NCBI GenBank assembly: GCA_035295125.1
Contig: DATGJP010000051.1
Span: 55,185-119,184, forward strand
From: JAICMB01 sp035295125
GTDB lineage: Bacteria > Acidobacteriota > Terriglobia > Bryobacterales > Bryobacteraceae
DNA: 64,000 nucleotides
Direction of reading: 5' to 3'
Made by a program: the position numbers and the translations under genes. Shown one piece after another: positions 17,761-25,083 of the stretch; position 1 is the stretch's first letter; each line of letters starts with the position of its first letter. Under the pieces are notes generated by a model. The model saw only the letters and a list, made by a program, of their open reading frames with translations. It was not told where the DNA came from and searched no databases.

Positions 17761-19803
17761 ATGAGTATCATTCGGCGGTCCTTGTCGACCGCATTTCTTT
17801 TGCTCGGCTTCACGGCGTTGGCGCCGGCAGCCGACCCTCCCTCGGCGACAGGGCTGGACCTCAAGGCGATGGATACCGCCGTCAGTCCCTGCGAAAACTT
17901 TTATCAATACGCTTGCGGCACGTGGCGCAAGAGTCATGCCATCCCGGCCGATCGCGCGCGCTGGAGCCGTTTCGACGAGTTGCAAGAGCACAATCTCGGG
18001 ATCGAGCGTGACATTCTCGAAAAGACGGCGGTTCAGAACCCAAATCGCACGGCCGTCGAGCAGAAAATCGGCGACTTTTATGCATCTTGTATGGACGAGG
18101 CGGCTATCGACGCCAAAGGCATCGAGCCCATCGCGCCCACCCTCGCCGCCATCAACAAAGCGTCGTCGAAAAAGGACCTGCTGAGTGAAGTTGGCATGCT
18201 TCACAAAACAAATGTGCGGGTTCTGTTCAGCTTTTTCGTCCGGCCAGACGCGAAGAACGTGAATGAGCAGATCGCTGACATCGACCAGGGCGGCCTGGGG
18301 CTTCCGGATCGCGATTACTACCTCAAAACGGATCCGCGTTCCACCGAATTGCGGAAGAAATATGAGGACAACGTCGCTGCCATGTTCGCACTGCTCGCGA
18401 AGGCGGAAGGCCGCGCCGACAACGACGAAGCGGCAAAAGCCAAGGCGGTGATGGCAATTGAAACCGCTCTCGCCAAGGCTTCGATGGATCGTGTGATGCG
18501 CCGTAACCCCGACAATACCTATCACAAGATGACGGTTGCGGAGCTCACCACTCTCGCGCCGGACTTCGCTTGGAACGGGTATTTCCAGACGCTCGGCCTG
18601 CCGCCGATCAAGACGCTCAATGTCGGCGCTCCTGATTTCATGAAGGCGTTGAACACCACCGTCAGCGATAGCAGCCTGGCCGATCTGAAAACCTATTTCA
18701 CCTGGCACGTTCTGCTGTCGAACGCGGCGGTGCTGCCGAGCAGTTTCCAGGAAACCAACTTCGATTTCTTCCAGAAGACGCTAGCCGGCGTGAAGGAGAT
18801 GCCGCCACGTTGGAAGCGCTGTGTCACCGCGACGGATCGCGCTCTGGGCGAGGCGTTGGGGCAGAAGTTCGTTGAGGTTGCTTTCAGCGGCCCCAGCAAG
18901 GCGAAGGCTCTGCAGCTCGTGGGCGAGATTGAGAAGGCCATGGCCTCGGATATCAAGAGTGCGTCGTGGATGTCGCCCGCCACGAAGGATCAGGCCCTGA
19001 CGAAACTCGACCAGGTGACCAACAAAATTGGTTATCCCGAGAAGTGGAAAGACTACAGCACGGTGAAGGTCGTCCGGGGCGACTATTTCGGCGATTCCCT
19101 GCGAGCGCGGGAGTTCGAGTTGCATCGCAACTTCGCGAAGATCGGCAAACCGGTGGATAAGACCGAATGGGGCATGACGCCTCCGACGGTGAACGCTTAC
19201 TATGCCCCTCCGCAGAACAACATCAATTTCCCCGCGGGCATTCTGCAGCCGCCGTTCTACAATCCGAAAGCGGACGATGCGGTGAATCTCGGGGCGATCG
19301 GCGTAGTGATCGGGCATGAGCTGACGCATGGGTTCGACGATCAGGGCCGCCGCTTCGATGGCGCCGGCAATCTGCGCGATTGGTGGAGCCCGGCGGATGC
19401 GAAGGCGTTCGAAACACGGGCGGACTGCATTTCGAAAGAATACGGCGGGTTCAGTCCGGTTTCCGGCGTGAACCTCAATGGCCGGCTGACGCTGGGAGAA
19501 AATGCCGCGGATAACGGCGGAATTCACCTGGCGTATGCAGTGCTCATGGATAGCCTCGCGGCGCACACGCTGCCGAGCAAGGATGGATTGACTCCGCAGC
19601 AGCAGTTCTTCCTGGGCTATGCGCAGATCTGGTGCGAGAACACGACGGAGGAGTCGGCGCGTATGCAGGCGCTAACGAATCCGCACTCGCCCGGTCAGTT
19701 CCGCGTCAACGGCGTGTTGCAGAATCTGCCGGAGTTCCAGCAGGCTTTCTCGTGCAAGAAGGGCGATCCAATGGTTTCGGCAGATCCTTGCCGGGTTTGG
19801 TAG
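17761..19803 (+). CDS. M13-family zinc metallopeptidase (neprilysin/PepO type)
   Basis: This 680-residue exported protein has a signal peptide (LLLGFTALAPAADPPS) and the complete M13 set. NAYYAPPQNNINFPAGILQPP precedes the zinc site HELTH at 519-523. GENAADNGG supplies the third ligand, and the protein ends in the typical CRVW. M13 enzymes cleave small peptides in the periplasm or outside. Length is normal for the family. Downstream there are only a palindrome and a relic permease fragment before the next gene. Confidence 0.95.
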   Translation: MSIIRRSLSTAFLLLGFTALAPAADPPSATGLDLKAMDTAVSPCENFYQYACGTWRKSHAIPADRARWSRFDELQEHNLGIERDILEKTAVQNPNRTAVEQKIGDFYASCMDEAAIDAKGIEPIAPTLAAINKASSKKDLLSEVGMLHKTNVRVLFSFFVRPDAKNVNEQIADIDQGGLGLPDRDYYLKTDPRSTELRKKYEDNVAAMFALLAKAEGRADNDEAAKAKAVMAIETALAKASMDRVMRRNPDNTYHKMTVAELTTLAPDFAWNGYFQTLGLPPIKTLNVGAPDFMKALNTTVSDSSLADLKTYFTWHVLLSNAAVLPSSFQETNFDFFQKTLAGVKEMPPRWKRCVTATDRALGEALGQKFVEVAFSGPSKAKALQLVGEIEKAMASDIKSASWMSPATKDQALTKLDQVTNKIGYPEKWKDYSTVKVVRGDYFGDSLRAREFELHRNFAKIGKPVDKTEWGMTPPTVNAYYAPPQNNINFPAGILQPPFYNPKADDAVNLGAIGVVIGHELTHGFDDQGRRFDGAGNLRDWWSPADAKAFETRADCISKEYGGFSPVSGVNLNGRLTLGENAADNGGIHLAYAVLMDSLAAHTLPSKDGLTPQQQFFLGYAQIWCENTTEESARMQALTNPHSPGQFRVNGVLQNLPEFQQAFSCKKGDPMVSADPCRVW

Positions 19804-19821
19804 AGGATCAACTCACTGGAA

Positions 19822-19845
19822 GGCACAGGCCAAACCGCCTGTGCC
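19822..19845. repeat. Intergenic palindrome, CAGGC family
   Basis: GGCACAGGC (19822-19830) and GCCTGTGCC (19837-19845) are a perfect 9-bp inverted repeat around CAAACC, followed by ATC. It lies 18 bases after the M13 stop and 15 bases before the permease relic. It could act as a transcript 3'-end hairpin, although no T run follows. Confidence 0.75.
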
Positions 19846-19860
19846 ATCAAGCAGCATAGA

Positions 19861-19998
19861 CTCCCGGCGGTACTAAGCTTGGCCGCGATAGGAGCGCTGC
19901 TGATCTGTGTCGCGGCGATCGGCGGGTATGTTCCCGCGTGGAGAGCCTCCCGGATCGACCCCATGGTCGCGTTTCGATCGAATTCACTACGCTATTAG
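19861..19998 (+). pseudogene. Relic of an ADOP permease (last 45 codons)
   Basis: An open stretch of 45 codons plus TAG reads as the final membrane helix and tail of an ADOP permease. A hydrophobic run (SLAAIGALLICVAAIGGYV) leads into PAWRASRIDPMVAFRSN and ends in NSLRY. This matches the C-termini of the three complete copies (for example IPAVRATRVDPMTALRCE). Nothing upstream encodes the remainder of the protein: the frame runs into a dispersed palindrome and then the M13 gene. It is therefore the tail left after deletion of a full permease gene. Confidence 0.8.
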
Positions 19999-20022
19999 AA
20001 GACCCCGTCTACATAGACCATT

Positions 20023-20856
20023 ATGAGAATGCTATCGACTCTTCTGGCTCTCTTCGCCTTGGCCGCGCCCGCCGCAGGCCAGCCCAAGCCTCAGTACGAA
20101 ATCCTGGCAATCCGGTATGCAACCATTCCCGACTTCTCCGTCGCCGGACTGGTCGCGGGAGCCGACCGCTCGCGCAAACTGGACATCGCCATGATGGTCT
20201 GGCTGGTGCGAGGCAATGGCAAGAACATCCTGGTCGACTCCGGCTTTTATCGCGACCAGTTCTTCAAGCAGTGGCACGTCGTGGATTTTGTGAAGCCCTC
20301 TGAGGCAGTGCGGAATGCCGGCATCAAGCCCGAGGACATCACCGACGTCGTCATCTCCCATGCGCACTGGGATCATGCCGATGGAGCCGACCTCTTTCCG
20401 AACGCGAAAATCTGGATTCAAAAGGACGAGCTCGAATATTACGTGGGAGAAGCCTGGCAATCGCGCCGTACGCACGGCGGAATCGATCCCGACGACGTCC
20501 TGATGCTGGTGAAGCTGAATACGCAAGGCCGCGTCGGACTGGTCAATGGCGATGCCCAGGAGGTCATTCCCGGCATCACCTGCTACACCGGCGGCAAGCA
20601 CACGTACGCGTCGCAATTTGTCGGCGTGAACACTGCGGCGGGAACGGTCATCCTGGCCAGCGATAACATGTACCTCTACGAAAACCTCGAAAAGCACGTG
20701 CCTATCGCGGCCACGCTCGATGCCGATTCCAATCTGCGTGCGCAGGACCGCATGAAGCAGCTGGCCGCCAAGCCCGAGCTCATTATTCCGGGCCACGATC
20801 CGGCCGTGATGACGAAATTCCCCAACCCCAGCCCGAACGTCGCCCGGATTCAGTAA
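20023..20856 (+). CDS. Exported metallo-beta-lactamase-fold hydrolase
   Basis: The 277-residue product has a signal peptide (LLALFALAAPAAGQ) and the MBL zinc motif SHAHWDHAD with His113, His115, Asp117 and His118. Further ligands lie in GGKHTYASQ, ASDNMY and PGHDP. This arrangement is closest to N-acyl homoserine lactonase-like members, yet many such secreted proteins have other substrates. The start could be 20023 or 20029; neither has a clear ribosome site. The upstream neighbour is the permease relic, so the gene may have lost its former operon partners. Confidence 0.88.
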   Translation: MRMLSTLLALFALAAPAAGQPKPQYEILAIRYATIPDFSVAGLVAGADRSRKLDIAMMVWLVRGNGKNILVDSGFYRDQFFKQWHVVDFVKPSEAVRNAGIKPEDITDVVISHAHWDHADGADLFPNAKIWIQKDELEYYVGEAWQSRRTHGGIDPDDVLMLVKLNTQGRVGLVNGDAQEVIPGITCYTGGKHTYASQFVGVNTAAGTVILASDNMYLYENLEKHVPIAATLDADSNLRAQDRMKQLAAKPELIIPGHDPAVMTKFPNPSPNVARIQ

Positions 20857-20880
20857 TTCCCGGTTCCTCGCCGCCATGTC

Positions 20881-20905
20881 CACGTAATGAAAAACTTCAT
20901 CACGT
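20881..20905. repeat. Imperfect inverted repeat downstream of the MBL gene
   Basis: ACGTAATGAA and TTCATCACGT flank AAAC with a single mismatch, 25 bases after the MBL stop. It could be a 3'-end hairpin of that transcript; no T run follows. The remaining bases up to the promoter at 21099 show no convincing gene. Confidence 0.4.
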
Positions 20906-21083
20906 TGTGGTCTCCGGCCGCAATTCTCGCTGAAGGGTTGAAGGCGGACACCAGCGTTACGGCAATGGATCGTGTCCAGGCCCGCTACGGTCTATCGATC
21001 TCCACTTCTCGAGACCCTCGAAAGCGCTGCGGACTGGAGTCCTTGCGGGCCGCAATTGAGGATGGCTTTGTATCGTGAGTTCT

Positions 21084-21127
21084 AAGTACATTTAGTACTT
21101 TACAACGCAAAGCCAATCCGCTACACT
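21084..21127 (+). promoter_or_regulatory. Sigma70 promoter with overlapping palindromic operator
   Basis: TTTACA (21099-21104) and TACACT (21122-21127) are 17 bases apart, a near-ideal promoter. The transcription start would fall at about 21134, right at the GTG (21135) of the membrane protein gene, so the mRNA may be leaderless. AAGTAC (21084-21089) and GTACTT (21095-21100) form a perfect 6-bp inverted repeat that covers the edge of the -35 box. The second gene of the operon is a winged-helix regulator, which is a plausible ligand of this operator. Confidence 0.65.
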
Positions 21128-21134
21128 CTCAGTC

Positions 21135-21743
21135 GTGGGCTCCGTACAACCAATTCGCCGCGCCGAGCCGATCGAAATGCAGGCCCGTGCCATGGACCAC
21201 CTGCGCTACATCCGTGAAACGATGGAAAGCGCCTCGGCATTCACCGCCGTTCCCGGCTGGGGTGGAGTCGCAATGGGTGCAACAGCCTTGATCGCCGCTG
21301 TCATTGCGGTCCTGCAGCATTCAACCGCAGGCTGGCTCACAACCTGGTTTGCCGAAGGTATGCTGGCCATCGGCATCGGCGCTCTCGCGCTGAAATACAA
21401 AGCGGAAGCCGCCGGTGAACCTCTGCTAACCGCGCCCGCCCGGAAATTTGCCCTCAGCTTCGCGCCCCCGCTCCTCGCCGGGGCGCTGCTGACCCTGGTG
21501 CTCTATCGCGCCGGAATCGTAAACGCGATTCCCGGAGTTTGGCTGCTGATGTATGGCACTGGCGTCGTCACGGGAGGAAGCTTCTCCGTTCGCGTCGTGC
21601 CCGTCATGGGAATGTGTTTCATGGGCCTCGGTGCAGCGGCGCTTTTCTGTCCTTTTGCCTGGGGCACGGCTCTCCTCGGCGCCGGCTTCGGAGGTTTACA
21701 CATCATATTCGGCCTGATCATCGCCAGGAGGCACGGTGGCTAG
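21135..21743 (+). CDS. Integral membrane protein paired with a winged-helix regulator
   Basis: A 202-residue protein with a short N-terminal amphipathic region (DHLRYIRETMESASAF) and about six hydrophobic helices. GWGGVAMGATALIAA is followed by more pairs of helices up to the C-terminus. No catalytic motif was found. Small proteins of this kind commonly accompany a transcriptional regulator in two-gene operons in acidobacteria, and may act as a membrane sensor or co-regulator; this is inference. GTG 21135 is nearly at the predicted transcription start; an internal start at 21177 is possible. It overlaps the regulator gene by eight bases. Confidence 0.7.
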   Translation: MGSVQPIRRAEPIEMQARAMDHLRYIRETMESASAFTAVPGWGGVAMGATALIAAVIAVLQHSTAGWLTTWFAEGMLAIGIGALALKYKAEAAGEPLLTAPARKFALSFAPPLLAGALLTLVLYRAGIVNAIPGVWLLMYGTGVVTGGSFSVRVVPVMGMCFMGLGAAALFCPFAWGTALLGAGFGGLHIIFGLIIARRHGG

Positions 21744-22095
21744 AAACAACGCAGTTCGAAAACAGGAAGAACGCCCGGCGAAGGCCGTTCAACGGGAGAC
21801 TTTACCCGATCTCGATCGACTGATCCACGAACGGATGCGGCTCGGAATCGTCAGTGTGCTCGCCGTCAACGAAACAGCGACTTTCAACGATCTCAAGAAG
21901 CTTCTGAAGACAACCGATGGAAATCTGAGCGTTCACGCGCGCAAGCTGGAGGAGGCAAACTACATCGCCTGCACGAAGTCGTTCGAAGGCCGCATGCCCA
22001 AGACCGAATACCGGCTCACGGAAGCAGGCCGCCGCGCGCTCGAGAAGTACCTGAATCACATGGAGGCGCTCATCGGAGCAATGAGAGAGCGTTAG
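21736..22095 (+). CDS. Winged-helix transcriptional regulator (MarR/ArsR-like, PF13601 type)
   Basis: The 119-residue protein carries a classic winged helix: RMRLGIVSVLAVNETATFND, then the recognition helix around TTDGNLSVHARKLEEANYI and a wing with FEGRMPKTEYRLT. The closing helix (ALEKYLNHMEALI) probably dimerises. It starts at GTG with AGGAGG at 21726-21731 inside the preceding gene, so it is translated with the membrane protein. It likely regulates its own operon through the palindrome at 21084-21100. Its stop codon forms part of a small terminator hairpin. Confidence 0.88.
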   Translation: MARNNAVRKQEERPAKAVQRETLPDLDRLIHERMRLGIVSVLAVNETATFNDLKKLLKTTDGNLSVHARKLEEANYIACTKSFEGRMPKTEYRLTEAGRRALEKYLNHMEALIGAMRER

Positions 22096-22106
22096 CTCTT
22101 TTTTTT
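22086..22106 (+). terminator. Short intrinsic terminator over the regulator stop codon
   Basis: AGAGC (22086-22090) pairs with GCTCT (22095-22099) around GTTA, extendable by a wobble and an A-T pair, and eight T residues follow (22099-22106). The stop codon TAG (22093-22095) lies in the loop. The stem is short, so termination may be partial and translation-dependent. Confidence 0.5.
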
Positions 22107-22119
22107 GGGTTCATACTTT

Positions 22120-22803
22120 ATGGTGGAGAGTACTCTTTCGCGGCTGCATGCCGCAATCATCATGGACGGCAACGGGCGCTGGGCAACGGCCCGCGGGCTT
22201 CCGCGCATTGCCGGGCACAAAGCAGGCGCGGAGGCCCTGCGCCGCACGATCGAGGCGGCCCCCGATGTCGGCATTGGCACGATCACGGTTTATGCATTTT
22301 CATCCGACAACTGGCGCCGCCCGCCTGAAGAAGTGAACGCCTTGATGAGGCTCTTCCACAGCTATTTGCGCAAGGAGCAGGCGCGCTGCATCGAAAACGG
22401 AATCCGCATCTCGGTGATTGGCCGCCGCGACCGTCTGCCGCGCATGCTTTTACCGATGATTGAGGAGACCGAGCGCACAACCGCACCCGGCCAAAGGCTG
22501 CACTTGCGGATCGCGGTCGACTACTCTTCACGCGACGCTATTCTGGAAGCTGCGCGCCGTGCCAGGCATAAGACCGACCGCGACGGATTTGCCTCGCTCC
22601 TGGGCGCCTGCGACGTCGACCTCCTGATTCGCACCGGCGGCGAAAAGCGCCTGAGCGACTTCCTTCTCTGGGAGTGCGCCTACGCCGAGCTGATCTTCAC
22701 GCCCCGCATGTGGCCCGATTTCGACGCCTCCGATCTCCATGCCGCAGTCAATGAATTTCATTCGCGCGAGCGCCGCTTCGGAGCCGTCCCTCAAGCCGTC
22801 TGA
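22120..22803 (+). CDS. cis-Prenyltransferase (undecaprenyl diphosphate synthase-like)
   Basis: This 227-residue enzyme has the family's catalytic aspartate (Asp16) in IIMDGNGRWA, then GHKAGAEALR, and the C-terminal RTGGEKRLSDFLLWECAYAE. It would extend farnesyl diphosphate with isopentenyl diphosphate to a long cis-polyprenyl carrier lipid at the membrane. Several normally fixed positions differ from standard UppS: FSSDNW instead of FSxENW, VDYSSRD instead of LNYGGRD, and SDFLLW instead of SNFLLW. It therefore looks like a divergent paralogue rather than the housekeeping copy. The usual cdsA/dxr neighbours are absent. ATG 22120 is preferred over the upstream TTG at 22105. Confidence 0.88.
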   Translation: MVESTLSRLHAAIIMDGNGRWATARGLPRIAGHKAGAEALRRTIEAAPDVGIGTITVYAFSSDNWRRPPEEVNALMRLFHSYLRKEQARCIENGIRISVIGRRDRLPRMLLPMIEETERTTAPGQRLHLRIAVDYSSRDAILEAARRARHKTDRDGFASLLGACDVDLLIRTGGEKRLSDFLLWECAYAELIFTPRMWPDFDASDLHAAVNEFHSRERRFGAVPQAV

Positions 22804-22834
22804 GGAGAATATAAAGGCGTATTGGCATTCAGCC

Positions 22835-22883
22835 TGCCTTTGGACTTCACCGGGAAAGGACAGGCTAAAACGCCTGTCCCACC
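22835..22883. repeat. Intergenic composite repeat, CAGGC family
   Basis: A TTTGGACTTCACCGGGAAA block is followed by GGACAGGC (22858-22865), loop TAAAAC, GCCTGTCC (22872-22879), then CACC. The same order of block plus palindrome plus CACC is seen at 26845-26890 and 53200-53244, and in decayed form at 59104-59189. The rest of the gap to 22969 holds no gene. Confidence 0.75.
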
Positions 22884-22969
22884 TTTTCCAACCTGCGCGT
22901 TACCGTTGGTTGCGACGATGCTGCTAAGCGGGGCAGCGGTTTTGCCCGCTCGCTTGCTATAAGAGGTAA

Positions 22970-24043
22970 GTGCTTCGTCGTTTCATCCCTGCTCTCTTCA
23001 TAGCCCTGCTCGCGGCTCAAACCCCGCAACCGACGCCGCCCACCCGCGACCCCCACACGCCCGGGTACGTCAAAGCGAAAGAACTCCCCGACGGCCAGAA
23101 CGCCCCACCGAATCAGGACGGGAACTTCATCCTCGGCCCGACCCACAACCCCGCACCCGAAATGACCGTCCAGCCAGGCGTGCCGCGAGGCGACATCTAC
23201 ACGTTCACGATGGAGTCCACCGATAGCAAGATCTTTCCCGGGATCGCGCGCGAGCCCGACACCTTCGGCACGCCCGACCCGAACGACCCCGCGAAACTGA
23301 TTGTCACCACCAGCCATCCCGCGCCATATTCCCGCAAAGTGACCGTCTACGTTCCCAAACAATACGTCGCCGGAACCGAAACTCCGTTCATCGTGGGCGC
23401 CGATGGGCCCGACCCCTTGCTGTTTACGGCTCTCGACAGCCTCATCGCGCAACGCCGCGTCCCTGTGATGATTGCAATTTCAATCAGCAATGGCACCGGC
23501 GACGCCCAAGGAAGCGAGCGGGGCCTCGAGTACGACACTATGTCCGGCCGCTATGCCGAGTTCGTCGAAACGGAGGTGCTGCCGCAGGTCGAGAAGCAAT
23601 CCCACGTGACGCTGACGAAGGATCCCGAAAAGCGCGCCACCATGGGCGGGAGTTCCGGAGGCTCCTGCGCGTTGATCATGGCCTGGTATCATCCGGAACT
23701 CTACCACCGCGTCCTCACGTACTCCGGAACTTACGTGAACCAGCAATGGCCGCCGAATCCCGACACGCCCCACGGCGCCTGGGAATTCCACGAGCATCTC
23801 ATTCCCAGCAGCACGCGCAAACCGATTCGCATTTGGATGGAAGTGGGCGATCGCGACCTTTACAACCCCAATGTGATGCGCGACAACATGCACGATTGGG
23901 TGCTGGCGAACGAGAAGATGGCCAAGGTCCTCGCGGCGAAGCACTATCACTACCAGTTTGTCTTCGTCCGCAATGCCGGCCATACCGACCACGCCGTGAA
24001 GCAGCAAACTCTACCCGAAGCGCTGGAATACCTCTGGCGCTAG
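22970..24043 (+). CDS. Exported esterase of the enterochelin-esterase (Fes-like) fold
   Basis: A 357-residue protein with a signal peptide (ALFIALLAAQ). It has an N-terminal beta region followed by an alpha/beta hydrolase with YSRKVTVYVPKQYV, the nucleophile motif MGGSSGGSCAL, acid in MEVGDRDLYNP and His in NAGHTDHAV. This is the arrangement of Fes/EstD-type esterases that act on ester-linked siderophores, xylan acetates or ferulates. The substrate is not known. GTG 22970 follows AAGAGGT. It is convergent with the CBM9-like gene; the 230-base gap between them holds a hairpin pair. Confidence 0.85.
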   Translation: MLRRFIPALFIALLAAQTPQPTPPTRDPHTPGYVKAKELPDGQNAPPNQDGNFILGPTHNPAPEMTVQPGVPRGDIYTFTMESTDSKIFPGIAREPDTFGTPDPNDPAKLIVTTSHPAPYSRKVTVYVPKQYVAGTETPFIVGADGPDPLLFTALDSLIAQRRVPVMIAISISNGTGDAQGSERGLEYDTMSGRYAEFVETEVLPQVEKQSHVTLTKDPEKRATMGGSSGGSCALIMAWYHPELYHRVLTYSGTYVNQQWPPNPDTPHGAWEFHEHLIPSSTRKPIRIWMEVGDRDLYNPNVMRDNMHDWVLANEKMAKVLAAKHYHYQFVFVRNAGHTDHAVKQQTLPEALEYLWR

Positions 24044-24134
24044 CTGTCTATTGCGCAGCCAGACTGTACCGGTAATCTCGTCAACGCATCACATGCCGTA
24101 TCCGTTCAGTAGCGCCGCCCAAAGGCCGAGAGTA

Positions 24135-24172
24135 AGGCGGGTTTGCAACCTGCGGCGGGTTTGAAACCCGCC
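24135..24172. repeat. Double hairpin between convergent genes, terminator-like
   Basis: GGCGGGTTT (24154-24162) and AAACCCGCC (24164-24172) form a perfect 9-bp stem around one G. A related half (GGCGGGTTTGCAACCTGC, 24136-24153) comes just before. It lies between the convergent esterase and CBM9-like genes and could stop transcription from either side, although there is no long T run. Confidence 0.55.
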
Positions 24173-24273
24173 TTCACCACTTCGACATGCCTCGACAAGA
24201 TGCAATCCTGCCGGTGGATCCTCCAGGGTGACCCGCGCATTCAACGGCGCCGCATCATCCGGCAAACCGCCGA

Positions 24274-25083
24274 TCAAGTCCAAACCTTCCGCCGCACGAA
24301 CGCTTGCCGCTCTCGCGCTTGATCGACGCTCTGCGACACCGCCGCGTCGCGCTTGTTGAGTTGCTTCGGTGCGATCCCATCGAGCCACTCCGCCACATCC
24401 TGCCCCAGCCGCAATATCCCGAACGCCTCCGGAACATGGAAATTTCGCGCGTTCGTCGGCTGCCAGGCGATCCGCTTCCGATCGGGTCCCGGCCCCTGCA
24501 AGCGGTAGAAATTGATCCGCAGCTCGTTCCCGGCCCGAACCGGGCGCTCATCGATGCTCTTCCAGGGAATCTGCATCTCTGCGTACCAAACCTTTGCTCT
24601 TGCGTCGATTCGGGCCTTCGATTGGAACCCGGAGTTCCAACGCCATCCCTGCTCCGGCAACGGATGATCGATGTCGATATCCAGATCCACCCACTCACCG
24701 TGCGGAGAAACCTCGAATTCCTTGTAGCGATGCGTGTTCTTGAAATCCCAGCCAACGAAAACCTCGGCCGTGTCCCAATCCCACAGATGATTGGTCTCGC
24801 GGTCGACGACGGGATTCGGCTTGCTGTAAAGCTCGCTGTATGGACACACAAACAGGACATACAGATTCTTCTCAGTCCAACGTGTGCGGATCTCGGTGCG
24901 ATGTCCGGGCGTAACCTTGCCCATCTGATCGTTTATCGCAACGGTTGGCGGAACGTCGCGCCAGAAAGGCGACTGCGGATCCGCGGTCAGCTCGATATCC
25001 GTCGCCGCATGAATGCTGACGATTGTGCGATCAGCGCCCAGAAGGGCGGCTGTCGACAGCAGGAACCACGGAGTTAGCTTCAT
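24274..25083 (-). CDS. Exported protein with a CBM9-like carbohydrate-binding domain
   Basis: A 269-residue protein with a signal peptide (PWFLLSTAALLG) and one domain resembling carbohydrate-binding family 9. It has the early FWRDVPP and TRWTEKNLYVLFVCPY motif, then DWDTAEVFVGWD and YKEFEVSPHGEWVDLDI, with the AEMQIPWKSI strand near the end. Such stand-alone CBM9 proteins bind sugars or act as periplasmic partners of hydrolases; no catalytic site was seen. Its first 53 bases overlap the end of the P-type ATPase gene on the same strand, so the two are probably in one transcript although their functions do not obviously match. Confidence 0.75.
   Translation of the reverse strand: MKLTPWFLLSTAALLGADRTIVSIHAATDIELTADPQSPFWRDVPPTVAINDQMGKVTPGHRTEIRTRWTEKNLYVLFVCPYSELYSKPNPVVDRETNHLWDWDTAEVFVGWDFKNTHRYKEFEVSPHGEWVDLDIDIDHPLPEQGWRWNSGFQSKARIDARAKVWYAEMQIPWKSIDERPVRAGNELRINFYRLQGPGPDRKRIAWQPTNARNFHVPEAFGILRLGQDVAEWLDGIAPKQLNKRDAAVSQSVDQARERQAFVRRKVWT

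Noticed and set aside
17725..18708. A 327-codon minus-strand frame opposite the M13 peptidase
   Set aside because: The M13 motifs on the plus strand are complete; the opposing frame shows no coding signature.
20887..21078. A 63-codon plus-strand frame between the MBL gene and the next promoter
   Set aside because: No ribosome site, no similarity recognised, and its start codon lies in a hairpin. It may be chance; kept out of the features.
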